A stretch of 64,000 nucleotides of DNA from Thiotrichaceae bacterium (lineage in GTDB: Bacteria > Pseudomonadota > Gammaproteobacteria > SZUA-140): NCBI GenBank assembly GCA_002401765.2, contig NVTY02000057.1, forward strand, positions 1-64,000. Reading direction: 5' to 3'. Below are positions 26,656 to 37,364 of the stretch, one piece after another (within the stretch, counting starts at the first letter, position 1; each line of letters begins with the position of its first letter). Below the pieces are notes generated by a model that saw nothing but the letters and a program-made list of their open reading frames with translations, did not search any database and was not told the DNA's origin. The position numbers and the translations under genes are program-made.

Positions 26656-27168
26656 TTATTTGGAGAGCGTTTGCAACCGGGTAAGAACCTTTGAGGTAAT
26701 CTCAAGCTCAGGGTTTGCAAAGGCGATCCCTTCAAAGAAGATCAGGTCAAAGTCCTCTTCGCGACCAAGATTGTCAATAACCTGTTTAATAAATTCCTGC
26801 ACCTTTGCGATTTCTTCATTACGGCGCCGGTTCAGGTCTTCACGAAACTCTTCCTGGTTACGCCGCATATCGCGTGAAATCGAGGTTAATTCATTATCAA
26901 TCTTTTTACGCTCACTTTCACTCATCACCATCGCATCACGTCTGAGACGATCATCTAGCGCTTTCACCTTTGCCTGTGAGGCTAATAATTCCTTTTCGCG
27001 CTCAGCAAACTCTTGCCGTAACATCACCTCGGACTGCGCGGCCTGCGGTGCCTCTTGAAACAGCTTCACCGCATCAACATACCCCAATTTAAGGTCTGCG
27101 GCCACAACAGGTAATGCCAGTAACAGCGGCATAACACCCACTAAAACCATTTTGATTATTTTATTCAA
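26656..27168 (-). CDS. skp: Periplasmic chaperone Skp (OmpH)
   Basis: 170 residues. The signal peptide ends L-A-L-P-V-V-A-A, then D-L-K-L-G-Y-V-D-A-V-K-L-F begins the body. It is mostly long charged helices (the jellyfish tentacles of the trimer), with a beta C-terminus ending L-E-I-T-S-K-V-L. It carries unfolded outer-membrane proteins to BamA, which is encoded just upstream. Confidence 0.93.
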   Translation of the reverse strand: MNKIIKMVLVGVMPLLLALPVVAADLKLGYVDAVKLFQEAPQAAQSEVMLRQEFAEREKELLASQAKVKALDDRLRRDAMVMSESERKKIDNELTSISRDMRRNQEEFREDLNRRRNEEIAKVQEFIKQVIDNLGREEDFDLIFFEGIAFANPELEITSKVLTRLQTLSK

Positions 27169-27192
27169 ACCTCAACCCCAACTGTCCATAAT

Positions 27193-29475
27193 TTAGAAGA
27201 AAAAAGAGCCCAGCGTAAACTGAAAGCGCTCAAGTTCATCACCCTGCTTATCATTCAGAGGAAATGCGTAACTAAATGTCAGTGGTGCAATCGGCGACAT
27301 CCAGATCAGTGCAATGCCTGCCGATGTCCTCAATTCTGCCGAATCATAATCATTGCTAGTCGCGAATACATTACCAATATCATAGAAGCCACTCAAGCGC
27401 AGCGAACGGTTATCCTTATCCGCAAACGGCATCGGCACAATTAGCTCAAGATTCGCCACCACTTTCAGTGTGCCACCCTGAGATACATTATTTTCTTGAG
27501 GCCCAAGCGAATTCCCCTCAAAACCACGCACCGAGCTACTACCACCGGCATAGTAATGCTCAAAAAATGGCAGGCGCGTGGTATCAGAATAGCTGTCTCC
27601 ATAGCCAATGGATCCCTTCATCAAAAGCGTAAAGGTTTTAGTAATTGGCTGAAATTTCATCACCCGGGCATCAATCTTATAATACTCCAGACCGCTACCA
27701 GGGAGCGAAATCGTATTACTCAAACTCACCAACAGCCCATCATTGGCAAAGATAGTTCGGTTACGGGTGTCATGAGACCAGCCTAACGTCAATTTATAGA
27801 TATTAAACTCATCCGAGTTTTCACTGAGGAAATCCAATACTGATTGAGGCGTTAATACGGAGGTATGGATGCTGGTATTTTCATAAGCAATCCCCAATGA
27901 TGCTCGATTAAATTCACTCAATGGAAAACCGTACTTGACGCCCACACCATACTGATCTGAAGTGTACGAGGCAATATTCGCCTCAGTCGCATCTGTCTCT
28001 CTAAAAGAGAGGTTAAAACCGCGACTAATGCCATCCACCGTATAATACGGATTGTTGTATGAAAAGCTGTAAACCGTATTCACATCACTATTGTTGATGT
28101 TGGCGGTGATACGCTTACCACTCCCCATGAAGTTGTCCTGGCTAATGCTGGCATTAATCAGCATACCTTGCGTTTGTGAAAAACCAATGCCCGCCGTCAA
28201 CGAACCAGAAGAGCGCTCATCTAAAGAGAGCGAGACATCCACCTGGTTCGCAACACCCGGCACTGATGGCGTTTCAATATTGATATTCTCAAAAAACCCC
28301 AGGCGCTGCACGCGCACACGAGAACGATCTATCTGCGCGGTTGAAATCCAACCACCTTCCATCTGACGGAATTCACGTCGTACCACTTCATCTTTCGTTC
28401 CCTTATTACCGCTAATATTAATCCGGCGTACATAAACACGACGCCCAGGATCTACAAAAAAGGTTAAAGAAATCAGATGATTTTCCTTATCCACTTCTGG
28501 AATCGCATTAATATTAGCAAAAGCAAAACCCTCTTCACCCAGGCGGCTATTTAATGCCTCCGTCGCCGCAGTCACCTGACTACGTGAAAAAACATCGCCC
28601 TCAGCAAGGCCTACCAACTGCATTAATTCTGCTTCAGGCAATACAAGATCACCGGCTAGTTTTATCTCATTAATAAAGTACTGGTGCTCTTCTGAGATAT
28701 TGATCGAGATAAACATATCTTGTTTATCAGGAGACAGCGTCACCTGGGTCGAATCAATATTGAAATTGATGTAACCACGGTCAAGGTAATATGAGCGCAA
28801 TGATTCCAGGTCTGCACCCAGTTTAAAGCGTGAGTATTGCTCACCACCTGAGAATATACCAGGCGAATCGAGTTGAAATTTGTTTCGTAAAATATCATCT
28901 GAATAGGCATGATTGCCAACTAGGTTAATCTGTTTAATGGTCGCCGCATCACCTTCGTTGATATCGATGTCGATCTCAACCCGCCCATCGTCGAGCACCA
29001 CCACTTGAGACTCAATTTTGACCCCGTATTGCCCCTGATTTATATATTGGCGCTCAAGCTCGCGCACCACTTTATCAAGTGCAGAACGATCAAAGACTCG
29101 TCCACTCGTCAGCCCAATTTGCGCCAGCGCAGCATTTAATGCCTCAGTCTCAATATCTTGATTTCCAGCAATATCGATACTGGCGATCGCCGGACGTTCT
29201 TTCACCACGATCACCAGCACATCACCACGCGATGCAACACTCACATCGTCAAAAAAACCCGTTTTAAACAGTTCTTTAATGACGTTATCGGCACGCGCTT
29301 CATCCAACTGCTCGCCAACACTTAATGGCAAATAGTTTAGCACCGTGCCCAATGAGATTCGTTCAAGGCCTCGCACTTCAACATCTTGCACCGTAAAGGG
29401 TGAAAAAGCCCATGCTGATGCCGCACCAACACTGCTCATCAATAGCAGTGTTCCGACACGCAACATCAACTTCAT
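27193..29475 (-). CDS. bamA: Outer membrane protein assembly factor BamA
   Basis: 760 residues from ATG 29475 (GTG at 29499 would add eight). A signal peptide precedes F-S-P-F-T-V-Q-D-V-E-V-R-G-L. Five POTRA domains cover about 25-425, with typical F-K-T-G-F-F-D-D-V and Y-I-N-Q-G-Q-Y-G-V. The 16-strand barrel includes lid/loop motif V-R-G-F-E-G-N-S-L-G-P and ends F-T-L-G-S-F-F-F with terminal Phe. It is the essential barrel insertase. Confidence 0.96.
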   Translation of the reverse strand: MKLMLRVGTLLLMSSVGAASAWAFSPFTVQDVEVRGLERISLGTVLNYLPLSVGEQLDEARADNVIKELFKTGFFDDVSVASRGDVLVIVVKERPAIASIDIAGNQDIETEALNAALAQIGLTSGRVFDRSALDKVVRELERQYINQGQYGVKIESQVVVLDDGRVEIDIDINEGDAATIKQINLVGNHAYSDDILRNKFQLDSPGIFSGGEQYSRFKLGADLESLRSYYLDRGYINFNIDSTQVTLSPDKQDMFISINISEEHQYFINEIKLAGDLVLPEAELMQLVGLAEGDVFSRSQVTAATEALNSRLGEEGFAFANINAIPEVDKENHLISLTFFVDPGRRVYVRRINISGNKGTKDEVVRREFRQMEGGWISTAQIDRSRVRVQRLGFFENINIETPSVPGVANQVDVSLSLDERSSGSLTAGIGFSQTQGMLINASISQDNFMGSGKRITANINNSDVNTVYSFSYNNPYYTVDGISRGFNLSFRETDATEANIASYTSDQYGVGVKYGFPLSEFNRASLGIAYENTSIHTSVLTPQSVLDFLSENSDEFNIYKLTLGWSHDTRNRTIFANDGLLVSLSNTISLPGSGLEYYKIDARVMKFQPITKTFTLLMKGSIGYGDSYSDTTRLPFFEHYYAGGSSSVRGFEGNSLGPQENNVSQGGTLKVVANLELIVPMPFADKDNRSLRLSGFYDIGNVFATSNDYDSAELRTSAGIALIWMSPIAPLTFSYAFPLNDKQGDELERFQFTLGSFFF

Positions 29476-29502
29476 CTGTGCTACCCGAAAACCTGTCACC
29501 TG

Positions 29503-30870
29503 CTAACCCACCAAACGATCAATATCGTTATAAAATGCCACTATCATCACCAGCGCCAGCAACGCAATGCCAACCCGCTGCCCCATCATCTGCGTCGCTT
29601 CTGATACCACGCTGCCTTTAATCCACTCAATTAAATAATAAAATAGGTGGCCACCATCCAGCATCGGAATCGGCAACAGATTTAACACGCCAAGGCTGAT
29701 GCTGATCAACGCCAGAAATCCGGCAAAGGCAACAAACCCCATGCCGGCAGAAGAACCGGCATATTGTGCGATGCTAATCGGGCCACTCAGGTTATCAACC
29801 GACACCTTGCCGATGACCATATTGCCCAGCATGCGTAATGTTAGCAGCGACATGTCCCAGGTTTTAACAACCGCAGCATTGAATGCCGCGAAGAAGCCGT
29901 AGCGTTCGACCGCATTAAACGCTTCAAACAGCTCTTTTGGATACTGCACGGTGGCACCGATACGCCCAATCTCGCCCTCTTTGGTCGATAAACGTGCAGG
30001 ACGCAGATCAACCATCATCACCCGGCCATCGCGCTCTAGCTCCACCTGAAGCCTATTTTCAGCGTTTGTTCTCACCACGTGAACCCACTTCCCCCAATCA
30101 CCAACTAGCTCACCATCCACCGTCAATAATAGATCACCACCCATGATTCCCGCTTTGTCCGCAGCACCACCCGGCGTCACCTCGCCAATACGTGCCGGAA
30201 TCTGTGGGCGCATAATATTGATACCAAGGCTGCCAAGCAGATTCTTACGCTCAAGTTCCAGTCCCGGCGTCGAGAAATCCAACTGCCGCGTTTTGCTAAC
30301 CACACCATCTTCTAGCACGCGTACTTCTACCATTTCATCACCCAGGCTATGGTCTAACAACGCCATGGCAGCCATCCCCCATGTGACTGTTTTTGTATCA
30401 CCCACATGGGTAATCACATCCCCGCGCTGAAAGCCACCAGCCGCGGCAATGCTGGCCTCATTAATATCACCAACAATCGGTTTAACCCCGCTCACTCCTA
30501 TCATCAGAATGAGCCAGTAGATAGCGATCGCCAAGATAAAGTTAAAGATAGGGCCCGCCGCCACAATCGCGGTTCGGCTTGCCAGTGACTGTCGGTTAAA
30601 GGCGCGATCAAGCTCTTCAGGCGCAACGTCACCTTCACGCTCATCTAGCATCTGCACATAACCACCGAGTGGCAACATGGCGATCACATATTCAGTCTCA
30701 TCATTCGCACCACGCCAGCTAAAAAGCGGTTTACCAAAACCAACCGAAAAACGAATCACCTTTACGCCGACCTTGCGCGCCACCCAGAAGTGGCCAAACT
30801 CATGCACCGTGATCAACACTCCAATTGCAATGATGAAAAAGAACACCGAGGATAGAATAGACGCCATCAT
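29503..30870 (-). CDS. rseP: Site-2 intramembrane protease RseP
   Basis: 455 residues. The zinc motif H-E-F-G-H is at 23-27, and the second metal site [12 protein letters not shown] is near residue 390-400. Two PDZ domains lie in the periplasmic loop (about 115-305). It cleaves RseA-type anti-sigma factors in the envelope stress response and clears signal peptides. Its ATG overlaps the dxr stop by four bases (ATGA), indicating translational coupling. Confidence 0.95.
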   Translation of the reverse strand: MMASILSSVFFFIIAIGVLITVHEFGHFWVARKVGVKVIRFSVGFGKPLFSWRGANDETEYVIAMLPLGGYVQMLDEREGDVAPEELDRAFNRQSLASRTAIVAAGPIFNFILAIAIYWLILMIGVSGVKPIVGDINEASIAAAGGFQRGDVITHVGDTKTVTWGMAAMALLDHSLGDEMVEVRVLEDGVVSKTRQLDFSTPGLELERKNLLGSLGINIMRPQIPARIGEVTPGGAADKAGIMGGDLLLTVDGELVGDWGKWVHVVRTNAENRLQVELERDGRVMMVDLRPARLSTKEGEIGRIGATVQYPKELFEAFNAVERYGFFAAFNAAVVKTWDMSLLTLRMLGNMVIGKVSVDNLSGPISIAQYAGSSAGMGFVAFAGFLALISISLGVLNLLPIPMLDGGHLFYYLIEWIKGSVVSEATQMMGQRVGIALLALVMIVAFYNDIDRLVG

Positions 30871-32048
30871 GTTAACTTCAACCTCTCAATATGACTTTGT
30901 GCCACTTCACGCGCAGCGGCATCAGCCTGTAACACCATTTCTAGATTAACCGCTGTTTGTCCGCTCACATCCGCCAGCGTTGCCTCAATCACACGGCTAA
31001 TATCCATAAAGCCAAGCGCCTCATCAAGAAAAGCCTCAACCGCAACCTCATTCGCGGCATTAAGAATCGCCGCGGCCGTACCCCCTTGCTCAGCCACCGC
31101 ACGTGCCAGTCGTAGACATGGAAAACGGGCATCATCCGGGCGTTCAAAGTCTAGCCGCGCCACATCAAACAGATTCAGGCGCGCAACCCCCGATGACATC
31201 CGCTGTGGCCACGCCATCGAATGGGCAATCGGAATCCGCATATCGGGGCTGCCCATCTGCGCCAAGACTGAACCATCAATATACTCCACCATGGAGTGAA
31301 TGATACTTTGTGGGTGCACTACAATCTGAATTTTTTTCGGCGGCGCTGCAAATAGCCAGCACGCCTCGATCAACTCCAAGCCTTTATTCATCATCGTTGC
31401 AGAATCAACCGAGATCTTTCGCCCCATCACCCAGTTGGGATGAGCACAGGCTTGGTCAGGCGTGACGTTAACCAGTTCAGCAGGATCAACCGTACGAAAG
31501 GGGCCACCCGAGCCAGTCAACAGAATCTGTTCAATGCCGCCATGTTCAAGTCCATCAAACCGCTCTGGCATACATTGGAAGATCGCGTTGTGTTCACTAT
31601 CGATCGGTAACAATTCTGCGCCATGTTCGCGCACCGCATCCATAAAGAGATGGCCCGACATCACCAGCGCCTCTTTATTTGCCAATAGCACTCGTTTACC
31701 GGCTTGTGCCGCGGCCAATGTGGGTAACAGACCTGCCGCACCCACAATTGCCGCCATCACTTGATCACACTGTGATAGCACTGACACTTTCTCCAACCCC
31801 GTAGCACCAGCAAGTACTTCTACCTCAAGGCCTGATTGCTGAATTTTTTGCTGTAGTTGCTCTGCCGCCGTCTCATCACCCATCACCGCATAATCGGGAC
31901 GATGCGCAACACACTGTTCGAACAGACGCCCAACATTTCGATTAGCCGTTAACGCCACGGCGCGATACTGCTCAGGATGTTGAGCAATCACATCAAGCGT
32001 ATTCACCCCGACCGAACCGGTTGAACCAAGCACGGTAATACCAATCAT
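30867..32048 (-). CDS. dxr: 1-deoxy-D-xylulose 5-phosphate reductoisomerase
   Basis: 393 residues. NADPH-binding V-L-G-S-T-G-S-V-G lies at the N-terminus, the metal-binding acidic motif is P-I-D-S-E-H-N-A-I, with L-T-G-S-G-G-P-F-R and M-N-K-G-L-E. It catalyses the first committed step of the MEP isoprenoid pathway, which feeds UppS next door. Four-base overlaps join it to both cdsA and rseP. Confidence 0.96.
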   Translation of the reverse strand: MIGITVLGSTGSVGVNTLDVIAQHPEQYRAVALTANRNVGRLFEQCVAHRPDYAVMGDETAAEQLQQKIQQSGLEVEVLAGATGLEKVSVLSQCDQVMAAIVGAAGLLPTLAAAQAGKRVLLANKEALVMSGHLFMDAVREHGAELLPIDSEHNAIFQCMPERFDGLEHGGIEQILLTGSGGPFRTVDPAELVNVTPDQACAHPNWVMGRKISVDSATMMNKGLELIEACWLFAAPPKKIQIVVHPQSIIHSMVEYIDGSVLAQMGSPDMRIPIAHSMAWPQRMSSGVARLNLFDVARLDFERPDDARFPCLRLARAVAEQGGTAAAILNAANEVAVEAFLDEALGFMDISRVIEATLADVSGQTAVNLEMVLQADAAAREVAQSHIERLKLT

Positions 32049-32884
32049 GCGCGAACCCCTAGCAGTGAAACGCCCAACGCAAAGATTGGCGCAGCGGCCG
32101 TTAAACTATCGATACGATCCAGCACGCCACCATGACCTGGCAACAAGGTGCCGCTATCTTTTACCCCAATACGGCGTTTCATCAAGCTCTCCATTAAATC
32201 ACCGACAATCGAAAATGCGACGGTAATCAACGATAAAATCACTAAGCCCAAGAGTGCAACACCACTCACCTCGAGCAACACCCCGCCCACTAATGCAACG
32301 GCCACTGTCATCGCCATCGCACCCGCGACCCCTTCCCAGCTTTTACCGGGGCTCACTTGTGGTGCAAGCTTGCGCTGACCACAGGCTCGCCCAGCAAAAT
32401 AGGCACCGGTATCGGCACCCCAGATCAAGACCATCATTAACAGCAGCCAGTAGGGTGATATTGAATGCAATACCACCATCGCAATCCAGGTCGGTACCAG
32501 TAATACGATGCCAATAGCGGGTAGTGCGGCGAGTGGGAATTGCGTTACGTCACCTTGCGCTTCGCACAGCAATACATGTGCACTATAACGCTGCAACAAC
32601 CAGACGGCATAACACCACCACAATGCAGAAGCCGAGAGCAACAGATAAAAGAGCGCCGTATACTGGCTCATCCAGGCGCTCACCAACATCAGTAGCCAAA
32701 CCAGCCCAATAAAAGGGTATTTGCCAATCGGTGCAGGCTCCCCCATCAGCCGCACCCATTCAGCCGCACCAACCGTGATCATCACCGCAAACAGGATAGA
32801 GATATAAGTAGTCGGCAGCGCAATCACCGCCCACACAAATAACGGTGCTAAAATCAGCGCGGTAATAACACGCTGCTTAAGCAT
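32045..32884 (-). CDS. cdsA: Phosphatidate cytidylyltransferase
   Basis: 279 residues from ATG 32884, which overlaps the uppS stop (ATGCTTAA). Eight or so membrane helices. The family signature near the C-terminus is [10 protein letters not shown], then [14 protein letters not shown], and D-T-G-A-Y-F-A-G-R earlier. It makes CDP-diacylglycerol from phosphatidate and CTP. An upstream in-frame start would lie inside uppS and is less likely. Confidence 0.95.
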   Translation of the reverse strand: MLKQRVITALILAPLFVWAVIALPTTYISILFAVMITVGAAEWVRLMGEPAPIGKYPFIGLVWLLMLVSAWMSQYTALFYLLLSASALWWCYAVWLLQRYSAHVLLCEAQGDVTQFPLAALPAIGIVLLVPTWIAMVVLHSISPYWLLLMMVLIWGADTGAYFAGRACGQRKLAPQVSPGKSWEGVAGAMAMTVAVALVGGVLLEVSGVALLGLVILSLITVAFSIVGDLMESLMKRRIGVKDSGTLLPGHGGVLDRIDSLTAAAPIFALGVSLLGVRA

Positions 32885-33662
32885 TCTTCCCCTGCTCCAG
32901 CTGATCACCGGTACGCCCAAAACGGCGCTGGCGTTTACTAAAAGAGTTCAGTGCCAGGTCAAGCGCATCGCCATCAAAATCAGGCCATAAGGTCTCAGTA
33001 AAGTGCATTTCACAATAGGCAAGTTGCCACAAAAGAAAATTACTCACGCGCTCTTCACCACCAGTACGAATAAAGAGATCCGGTTCTGGCATGCCATAAA
33101 GAGATAGGTGGCGGTCTAGTGCGGCTTCATCGATCTGTGTAGGATCAAGCTTGCCAGAGGCAACTTCCAGTGCCAGCGCGCGCGTTGCCTGAACAATATC
33201 CCAGCGCCCACCATAGTTAGCGGCAACCACTAGTTTCAGACCGGTGTTGGTGCTTGTCATCGCTTCCGCATTAGCGATTTCCTTTTGCAGTGCATCAGGA
33301 AAAGCCTCGCGATCACCGACAACCTTTAGTACCACGTTGTTGTCATTCAAACGCTTCACTTCACGCTTTAATGCTGTCACGAACAGCTCCAGTAACAGGC
33401 GCACCTCTTTCGCGGGGCGGCGCCAGTTTTCACTACTAAAGGCAAACAGGGTCAGTACTTCGATTTTTTTCTCGGCACAATGGCGCACCATCGCGCGCAC
33501 CGTTTCGACACCCGCCTTATGACCAATAATACGTGGCATAAAGCGCTTTTTGGCCCAGCGCCCATTGCCATCCATGATGATGGCAATGTGACGTGGCATA
33601 GCACCAGCGTGTTCTGTTGTCGGAGCTTCTTCGGCTTTGCTAGCAGACATGATAGGAAACAA
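32877..33662 (-). CDS. uppS: Undecaprenyl diphosphate synthase
   Basis: 261 residues. I-I-M-D-G-N-G-R-W-A-K holds the catalytic Asp and substrate loop, S-S-E-N-W-x-R-P is the Ser/Asn/Trp motif, and L-F-I-R-T-G-G-E-E-R-V-S-N-F-L-L-W-Q-x-x-Y is the C-terminal signature. It makes the C55 carrier for peptidoglycan and O-antigen. The first ~20 residues are a variable extension. Confidence 0.96.
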   Translation of the reverse strand: MFPIMSASKAEEAPTTEHAGAMPRHIAIIMDGNGRWAKKRFMPRIIGHKAGVETVRAMVRHCAEKKIEVLTLFAFSSENWRRPAKEVRLLLELFVTALKREVKRLNDNNVVLKVVGDREAFPDALQKEIANAEAMTSTNTGLKLVVAANYGGRWDIVQATRALALEVASGKLDPTQIDEAALDRHLSLYGMPEPDLFIRTGGEERVSNFLLWQLAYCEMHFTETLWPDFDGDALDLALNSFSKRQRRFGRTGDQLEQGKNA

Positions 33663-33755
33663 TCTAAACCTTATTGAGCGATGACATGTTAGTAATGAGT
33701 AAGTAGATTCTGTTTAGACGCCACTTACGCCAGATCAAAATTCGATTAAAACGAA

Positions 33756-34313
33756 TCAGATCTCCATCAGGTCTTTTTCTTTTGCCGTTAGCAGCGTTTC
33801 CACCTCAGCAACAAAACGATCCGTCAACTTCTGCATCCCATCTTCCGCGCTGCGTTCGTCATCTTCCGTAATCTCTTTCTCTTTCAGCAGTTCTTTAAAA
33901 TCGCTGTTGGCATCGCGGCGAATATTGCGGATCGCAATGCGTGCATTCTCTGCTTCTGCACGTGCTACTTTAATCATATCCTTGCGCCGCTCTTCGGTCA
34001 GCGGTGGAATACTAATGCGGATAGTGGTGCCCGCTGTTGAGGGGTTCAGACCCAAGTCGGAGCGCATAATCGCCTTTTCAATCACGGGAATCAGATCCTT
34101 TTCCCACGGACTAATGGTCAATGTGCGCGCCTCAGAAACAGATACGGTCGCACACTGGCTCAACGGCACATCATTGCCGTAATAAGAGACCTTAATATGG
34201 TCCAGCAGGCTCGCATTGGCACGCCCGGTTCGCATCTTGGCGAATGCAAGTTTCAGTGACTCGATGCTTTTTCCCATGCGGACTTCAGCATCTTTTGTGA
34301 TTTCATCGATCAT
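33756..34313 (-). CDS. frr: Ribosome recycling factor
   Basis: 185 residues, exactly the family length. Three-helix bundle plus small domain: [30 protein letters not shown]. With EF-G it splits post-termination ribosomes. The start ATG overlaps the pyrH stop (ATGA). Confidence 0.97.
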   Translation of the reverse strand: MIDEITKDAEVRMGKSIESLKLAFAKMRTGRANASLLDHIKVSYYGNDVPLSQCATVSVSEARTLTISPWEKDLIPVIEKAIMRSDLGLNPSTAGTTIRISIPPLTEERRKDMIKVARAEAENARIAIRNIRRDANSDFKELLKEKEITEDDERSAEDGMQKLTDRFVAEVETLLTAKEKDLMEI

Positions 34314-35080
34314 GTGCCGTCTCCATTGGTCACCAACGTCCCCTCTTTCTCGCTCATCACGACATCTTTCAGGACACCCGGTTTAGTAATATCAAACACT
34401 CTTAATGGCATGTTGTTGTCACGACACAAGACGATCGCGGTGGCATCCATCACCATCAGTTTACGATCTAACACCTCGTCATAAGTCAGTGTATCGTAGC
34501 GCTCAGCATCTGGATTCGTCATGGGGTCAGCGGAATAGATCCCGTCGACTTTAGTTGCCTTCAGTACCGCATCCGCATTCACTTCAATGCCGCGCAAACT
34601 GGCAGCGGAATCAGTGGTAAAAAATGGATTGCCGGTACCCGCAGCAAAGATCACCACGCGCCCTTTTTCAAGGTGACGGATCGCCTTACGACGAATGTAA
34701 TCTTCACAAATCTGATTAATTTTAACCGCCGACATCACCCGCGCATATGCGCCGTGATGCTCTAGTGCATCCTGCATTGCCAACGCGTTAATCACGGTTG
34801 ACAACATGCCCATATGATCGGCGGTTACACGATCCATCCCACAGGCAGCAAGGGTTGCGCCGCGCGAGATGTTACCACCTCCCACCACCATCGCAACTTC
34901 TATCCCTAGCGTCACCAGCTCGCAGACATCAATGGCAATACGATTCACCACCTCAGGCTCAATGCCGTGATCCCCATCGCCCATCAACGCTTCACCACTC
35001 ATTTTGAGCAAGATGCGTTTATAAATAGGTTTGCCATTACTCATGGTGGCGTCAGCTGCCGATCCGTCTAGTGATGCCAC
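34310..35080 (-). CDS. pyrH: UMP kinase
   Basis: 256 residues. The start is GTG 35080: AAAGGGGG, which is also the last codons of tsf, lies six bases upstream. An ATG at 35044 would give the usual [10 protein letters not shown] start but has no ribosome site. Amino-acid-kinase fold: [19 protein letters not shown], and [13 protein letters not shown]. It phosphorylates UMP to UDP. Confidence 0.95.
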   Translation of the reverse strand: MASLDGSAADATMSNGKPIYKRILLKMSGEALMGDGDHGIEPEVVNRIAIDVCELVTLGIEVAMVVGGGNISRGATLAACGMDRVTADHMGMLSTVINALAMQDALEHHGAYARVMSAVKINQICEDYIRRKAIRHLEKGRVVIFAAGTGNPFFTTDSAASLRGIEVNADAVLKATKVDGIYSADPMTNPDAERYDTLTYDEVLDRKLMVMDATAIVLCRDNNMPLRVFDITKPGVLKDVVMSEKEGTLVTNGDGT

Positions 35081-35084
35081 TAAT

Positions 35085-35969
35085 TTAACCCCCTTTAACC
35101 TGCGCCATCACTTCTGCTGCAAAGTCTTCTGCTACTTTTTCGATCCCTTCGCCCACTTCCAGACGCTTAAAACGGATAACCTTCGCGCCATTCTTCTCTA
35201 GCAATTTGCCAACGGTGGTATCCGGGTCTTTAACAAATGCCTGCCCTTCAAGGGTAATTTCAGCCAGGTACTTACGAATACGCCCGGCAACCATCTTCTC
35301 TACAATGGCAGGTGGCTTGCCACTTTCAGCCGCCTGCGCACTGAAAATTTCCTTTTCTTTATCAAGTACATCCGCTGAAACATCATCAGCAGAAACCGCC
35401 AATGGACTGCTTGCCGCAATGTGCATCGCAATGTCCCTTGCCAGTGCCGCATCACCGCCTTCCAGCTCAACAAGCACACCAATACGTACGCCGTGCAGAT
35501 AACCGCCAACAATGCCAGCATCGCTATGGTAGTTTGTAAAACGACGCACATTGATATTTTCACCAATCTTAGCGATCAATGCCAAGCGGGCGTCATTCAC
35601 CGTGTCTTCCGCACCACTCATTGGGGCCGCCAGTAGCGCATCAATATCAGCCGCTTTTGTCGATACAACAGCGTCTACCACCTGACGTGCAAATTCGATG
35701 AAGCCGTCCGCTTTAGCAACAAAATCGGTCTCACTGTTAATTTCAACAATTGCGCCGCTTTTACCATCGTCACTGCTATGAAAAACGATAACCCCTTCAG
35801 CGGCCACTCGACCGGACTTTTTGTCAGCCTTTGCCATACCAGACTTACGCATCTGTTCAATCGCCGCATCAATATCGCCGCCAGTCTCAACCAGCATTTT
35901 TTTACATTCCATCATTCCAGAGCCAGTACGCTCGCGGAGCTCTTTAACCTGCGCAGCTGTAATTCCCAT
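35085..35969 (-). CDS. tsf: Elongation factor Ts
   Basis: 294 residues. N-terminal UBA-like helices ([16 protein letters not shown]), the core with [10 protein letters not shown], and the C-terminal repeat to Q-V-K-G-G. It is the guanine nucleotide exchange factor for EF-Tu. It lies 105 bp after rpsB across a strong hairpin. Confidence 0.97.
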   Translation of the reverse strand: MGITAAQVKELRERTGSGMMECKKMLVETGGDIDAAIEQMRKSGMAKADKKSGRVAAEGVIVFHSSDDGKSGAIVEINSETDFVAKADGFIEFARQVVDAVVSTKAADIDALLAAPMSGAEDTVNDARLALIAKIGENINVRRFTNYHSDAGIVGGYLHGVRIGVLVELEGGDAALARDIAMHIAASSPLAVSADDVSADVLDKEKEIFSAQAAESGKPPAIVEKMVAGRIRKYLAEITLEGQAFVKDPDTTVGKLLEKNGAKVIRFKRLEVGEGIEKVAEDFAAEVMAQVKGG

Positions 35970-36019
35970 CGCTTAAACCTCGTATTCTCTAAATTTTCTA
36001 AATTCGTTCGGATTTGAAG

Positions 36020-36060
36020 GTAGCGCCAGGAAGCCACATTGTTCGGCTTCCTGGCGCTAC
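36020..36060 (-). terminator. rpsB-tsf intergenic attenuator hairpin
   Basis: A 16-bp perfect stem (36020-36035 with 36045-36060) and nine-base loop. There is no U run on the minus strand (CTTCAAAT follows), so it may act as a processing or partial-termination signal. A terminator-like structure at this place is known in E. coli. Confidence 0.7.
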
Positions 36061-36074
36061 TAACAGACAATGCT

Positions 36075-36980
36075 TTATGCCGTTGCTTCAACAGCAGGTG
36101 CATCATCACCCGCATTTTCGACAGTCTTTTCAGCTGATTCGGTTTTAACTGCCTCAGCAGCAGGCGCATCTTCTACAACCTTTTTAGCGGGTTTGGTTTT
36201 AACCGCAGCCGTTTTTGCAGCACGCTTAGGTGCCTTTTCAACCGCAGCAGAATCAACTTCAACGAGGTCATCAGCCGCGCCAGCACCAACCTGGGCACTG
36301 GATGCACGTCCTTCCAGGGCTGCATCAGCCGCCGCTTGCAGATAAAGGCCAATAGAACGAATCGCGTCATCATTACCCGGAATGATGTATTCAAGACCTC
36401 TAGGGTCGTTATTGGTATCCACAATACCGACCACTGGAATACCGAGCTTCTTTGCTTCGCTCACGGCAATGTTTTCGTAACCCACATCGATCACAAAAAT
36501 TGCGTCTGGCAGGCCGCCCATATCTTTAATGCCACCAAGATTACGCTCTAGTTTTTCCATTTCACGGCTCAAGCCCAGCGCTTCTTTTTTATTGATACGC
36601 TCATGCTTGCCTTCAGCAAACAAGGCTTCAAGTTCTTTCAGGCGTTTGATTGACTGCTTAACCGTCTTGAAGTTGGTCAACATGCCCCCCATCCAGCGCT
36701 GATTCACATAAGGCATGCCACAACGTAGCGCCTGCTCTTTAACCACTTCACGTGCTGCACGCTTGGTGCCTACAAAAAGAATCTTGCCGCGATTAGCCGC
36801 AATCTTACCCACAAAATTCATTGCGTCGTTGAACAGTGGCAGGGTCTTTTCAAGGTTGATGATATGGATTTTACTACGTGCGCCAAAAATGAACGGTGCC
36901 ATCTTAGGGTCCCAGTAACGGGTCTGGTGGCCAAAATGGACACCCGCTTCCAACATATTGCGCATGGAAATTTTCGACAT
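36075..36980 (-). CDS. rpsB: 30S ribosomal protein uS2, with long C-terminal extension
   Basis: 301 residues, against about 240 in E. coli. The core 1-230 is canonical: [34 protein letters not shown] and G-I-V-D-T-N-x-D-P. The last ~70 residues are an Ala/Lys/Glu/Val-rich, low-complexity tail ([10 protein letters not shown] and [10 protein letters not shown]). The ATG has CCAGGAGAAG upstream. It is first gene of the cluster. Confidence 0.96.
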   Translation of the reverse strand: MSKISMRNMLEAGVHFGHQTRYWDPKMAPFIFGARSKIHIINLEKTLPLFNDAMNFVGKIAANRGKILFVGTKRAAREVVKEQALRCGMPYVNQRWMGGMLTNFKTVKQSIKRLKELEALFAEGKHERINKKEALGLSREMEKLERNLGGIKDMGGLPDAIFVIDVGYENIAVSEAKKLGIPVVGIVDTNNDPRGLEYIIPGNDDAIRSIGLYLQAAADAALEGRASSAQVGAGAADDLVEVDSAAVEKAPKRAAKTAAVKTKPAKKVVEDAPAAEAVKTESAEKTVENAGDDAPAVEATA

Positions 36981-37177
36981 TTTAACTTCTCCTGGTTAGG
37001 GTTAGGCTTCCATATACCCCATGCATCAACCCGACTAGCAGGCACCCAGAGACATGTGACGGTATATGTGAGTATTTAGTAAATTTACAGATATCTTCAA
37101 AAATCAGCTCCCAGAACCCCCTTTAAAAACAAGGGAACTAGCACCGCCATGCCTCGAAGTGTTTAACCTGCGCGCGC
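36981..37177 (-). promoter_or_regulatory. rpsB 5' leader, possible S2 autoregulatory RNA
   Basis: About 195 bp of transcribed leader between the predicted promoter and the rpsB ATG. In Gammaproteobacteria S2 represses its own leader. Here a GC-rich structured segment (about 37005-37060) lies close to the start codon, as expected. A covariance search for the rpsB leader family was not possible. Confidence 0.4.
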
Positions 37178-37206
37178 TTTATACCACAAAAGACAAAACA
37201 CCTCAA
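37178..37206 (-). promoter_or_regulatory. rpsB promoter with GC-rich discriminator
   Basis: On the minus strand: TTGAGG (37201-37206), 17-bp spacer, TATAAA (37178-37183), then GCGCGCGC. The GC-rich discriminator is typical of ribosomal, growth-rate- and ppGpp-controlled promoters. Confidence 0.65.
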
Positions 37207-37364
37207 TAAACAAGGACATCCGCGCCTACCGAGAATGCCACATTGGCCTTCAAGCTAGATTCAGGATAGTATTCTAAGCAACTCAATCTTAAGTAAAAAA
37301 CACTCAACATCACAGGGGATGCCCCGAATTTTGGTGTTTTAACAATTTTAGCCGGTAGGTAGCC

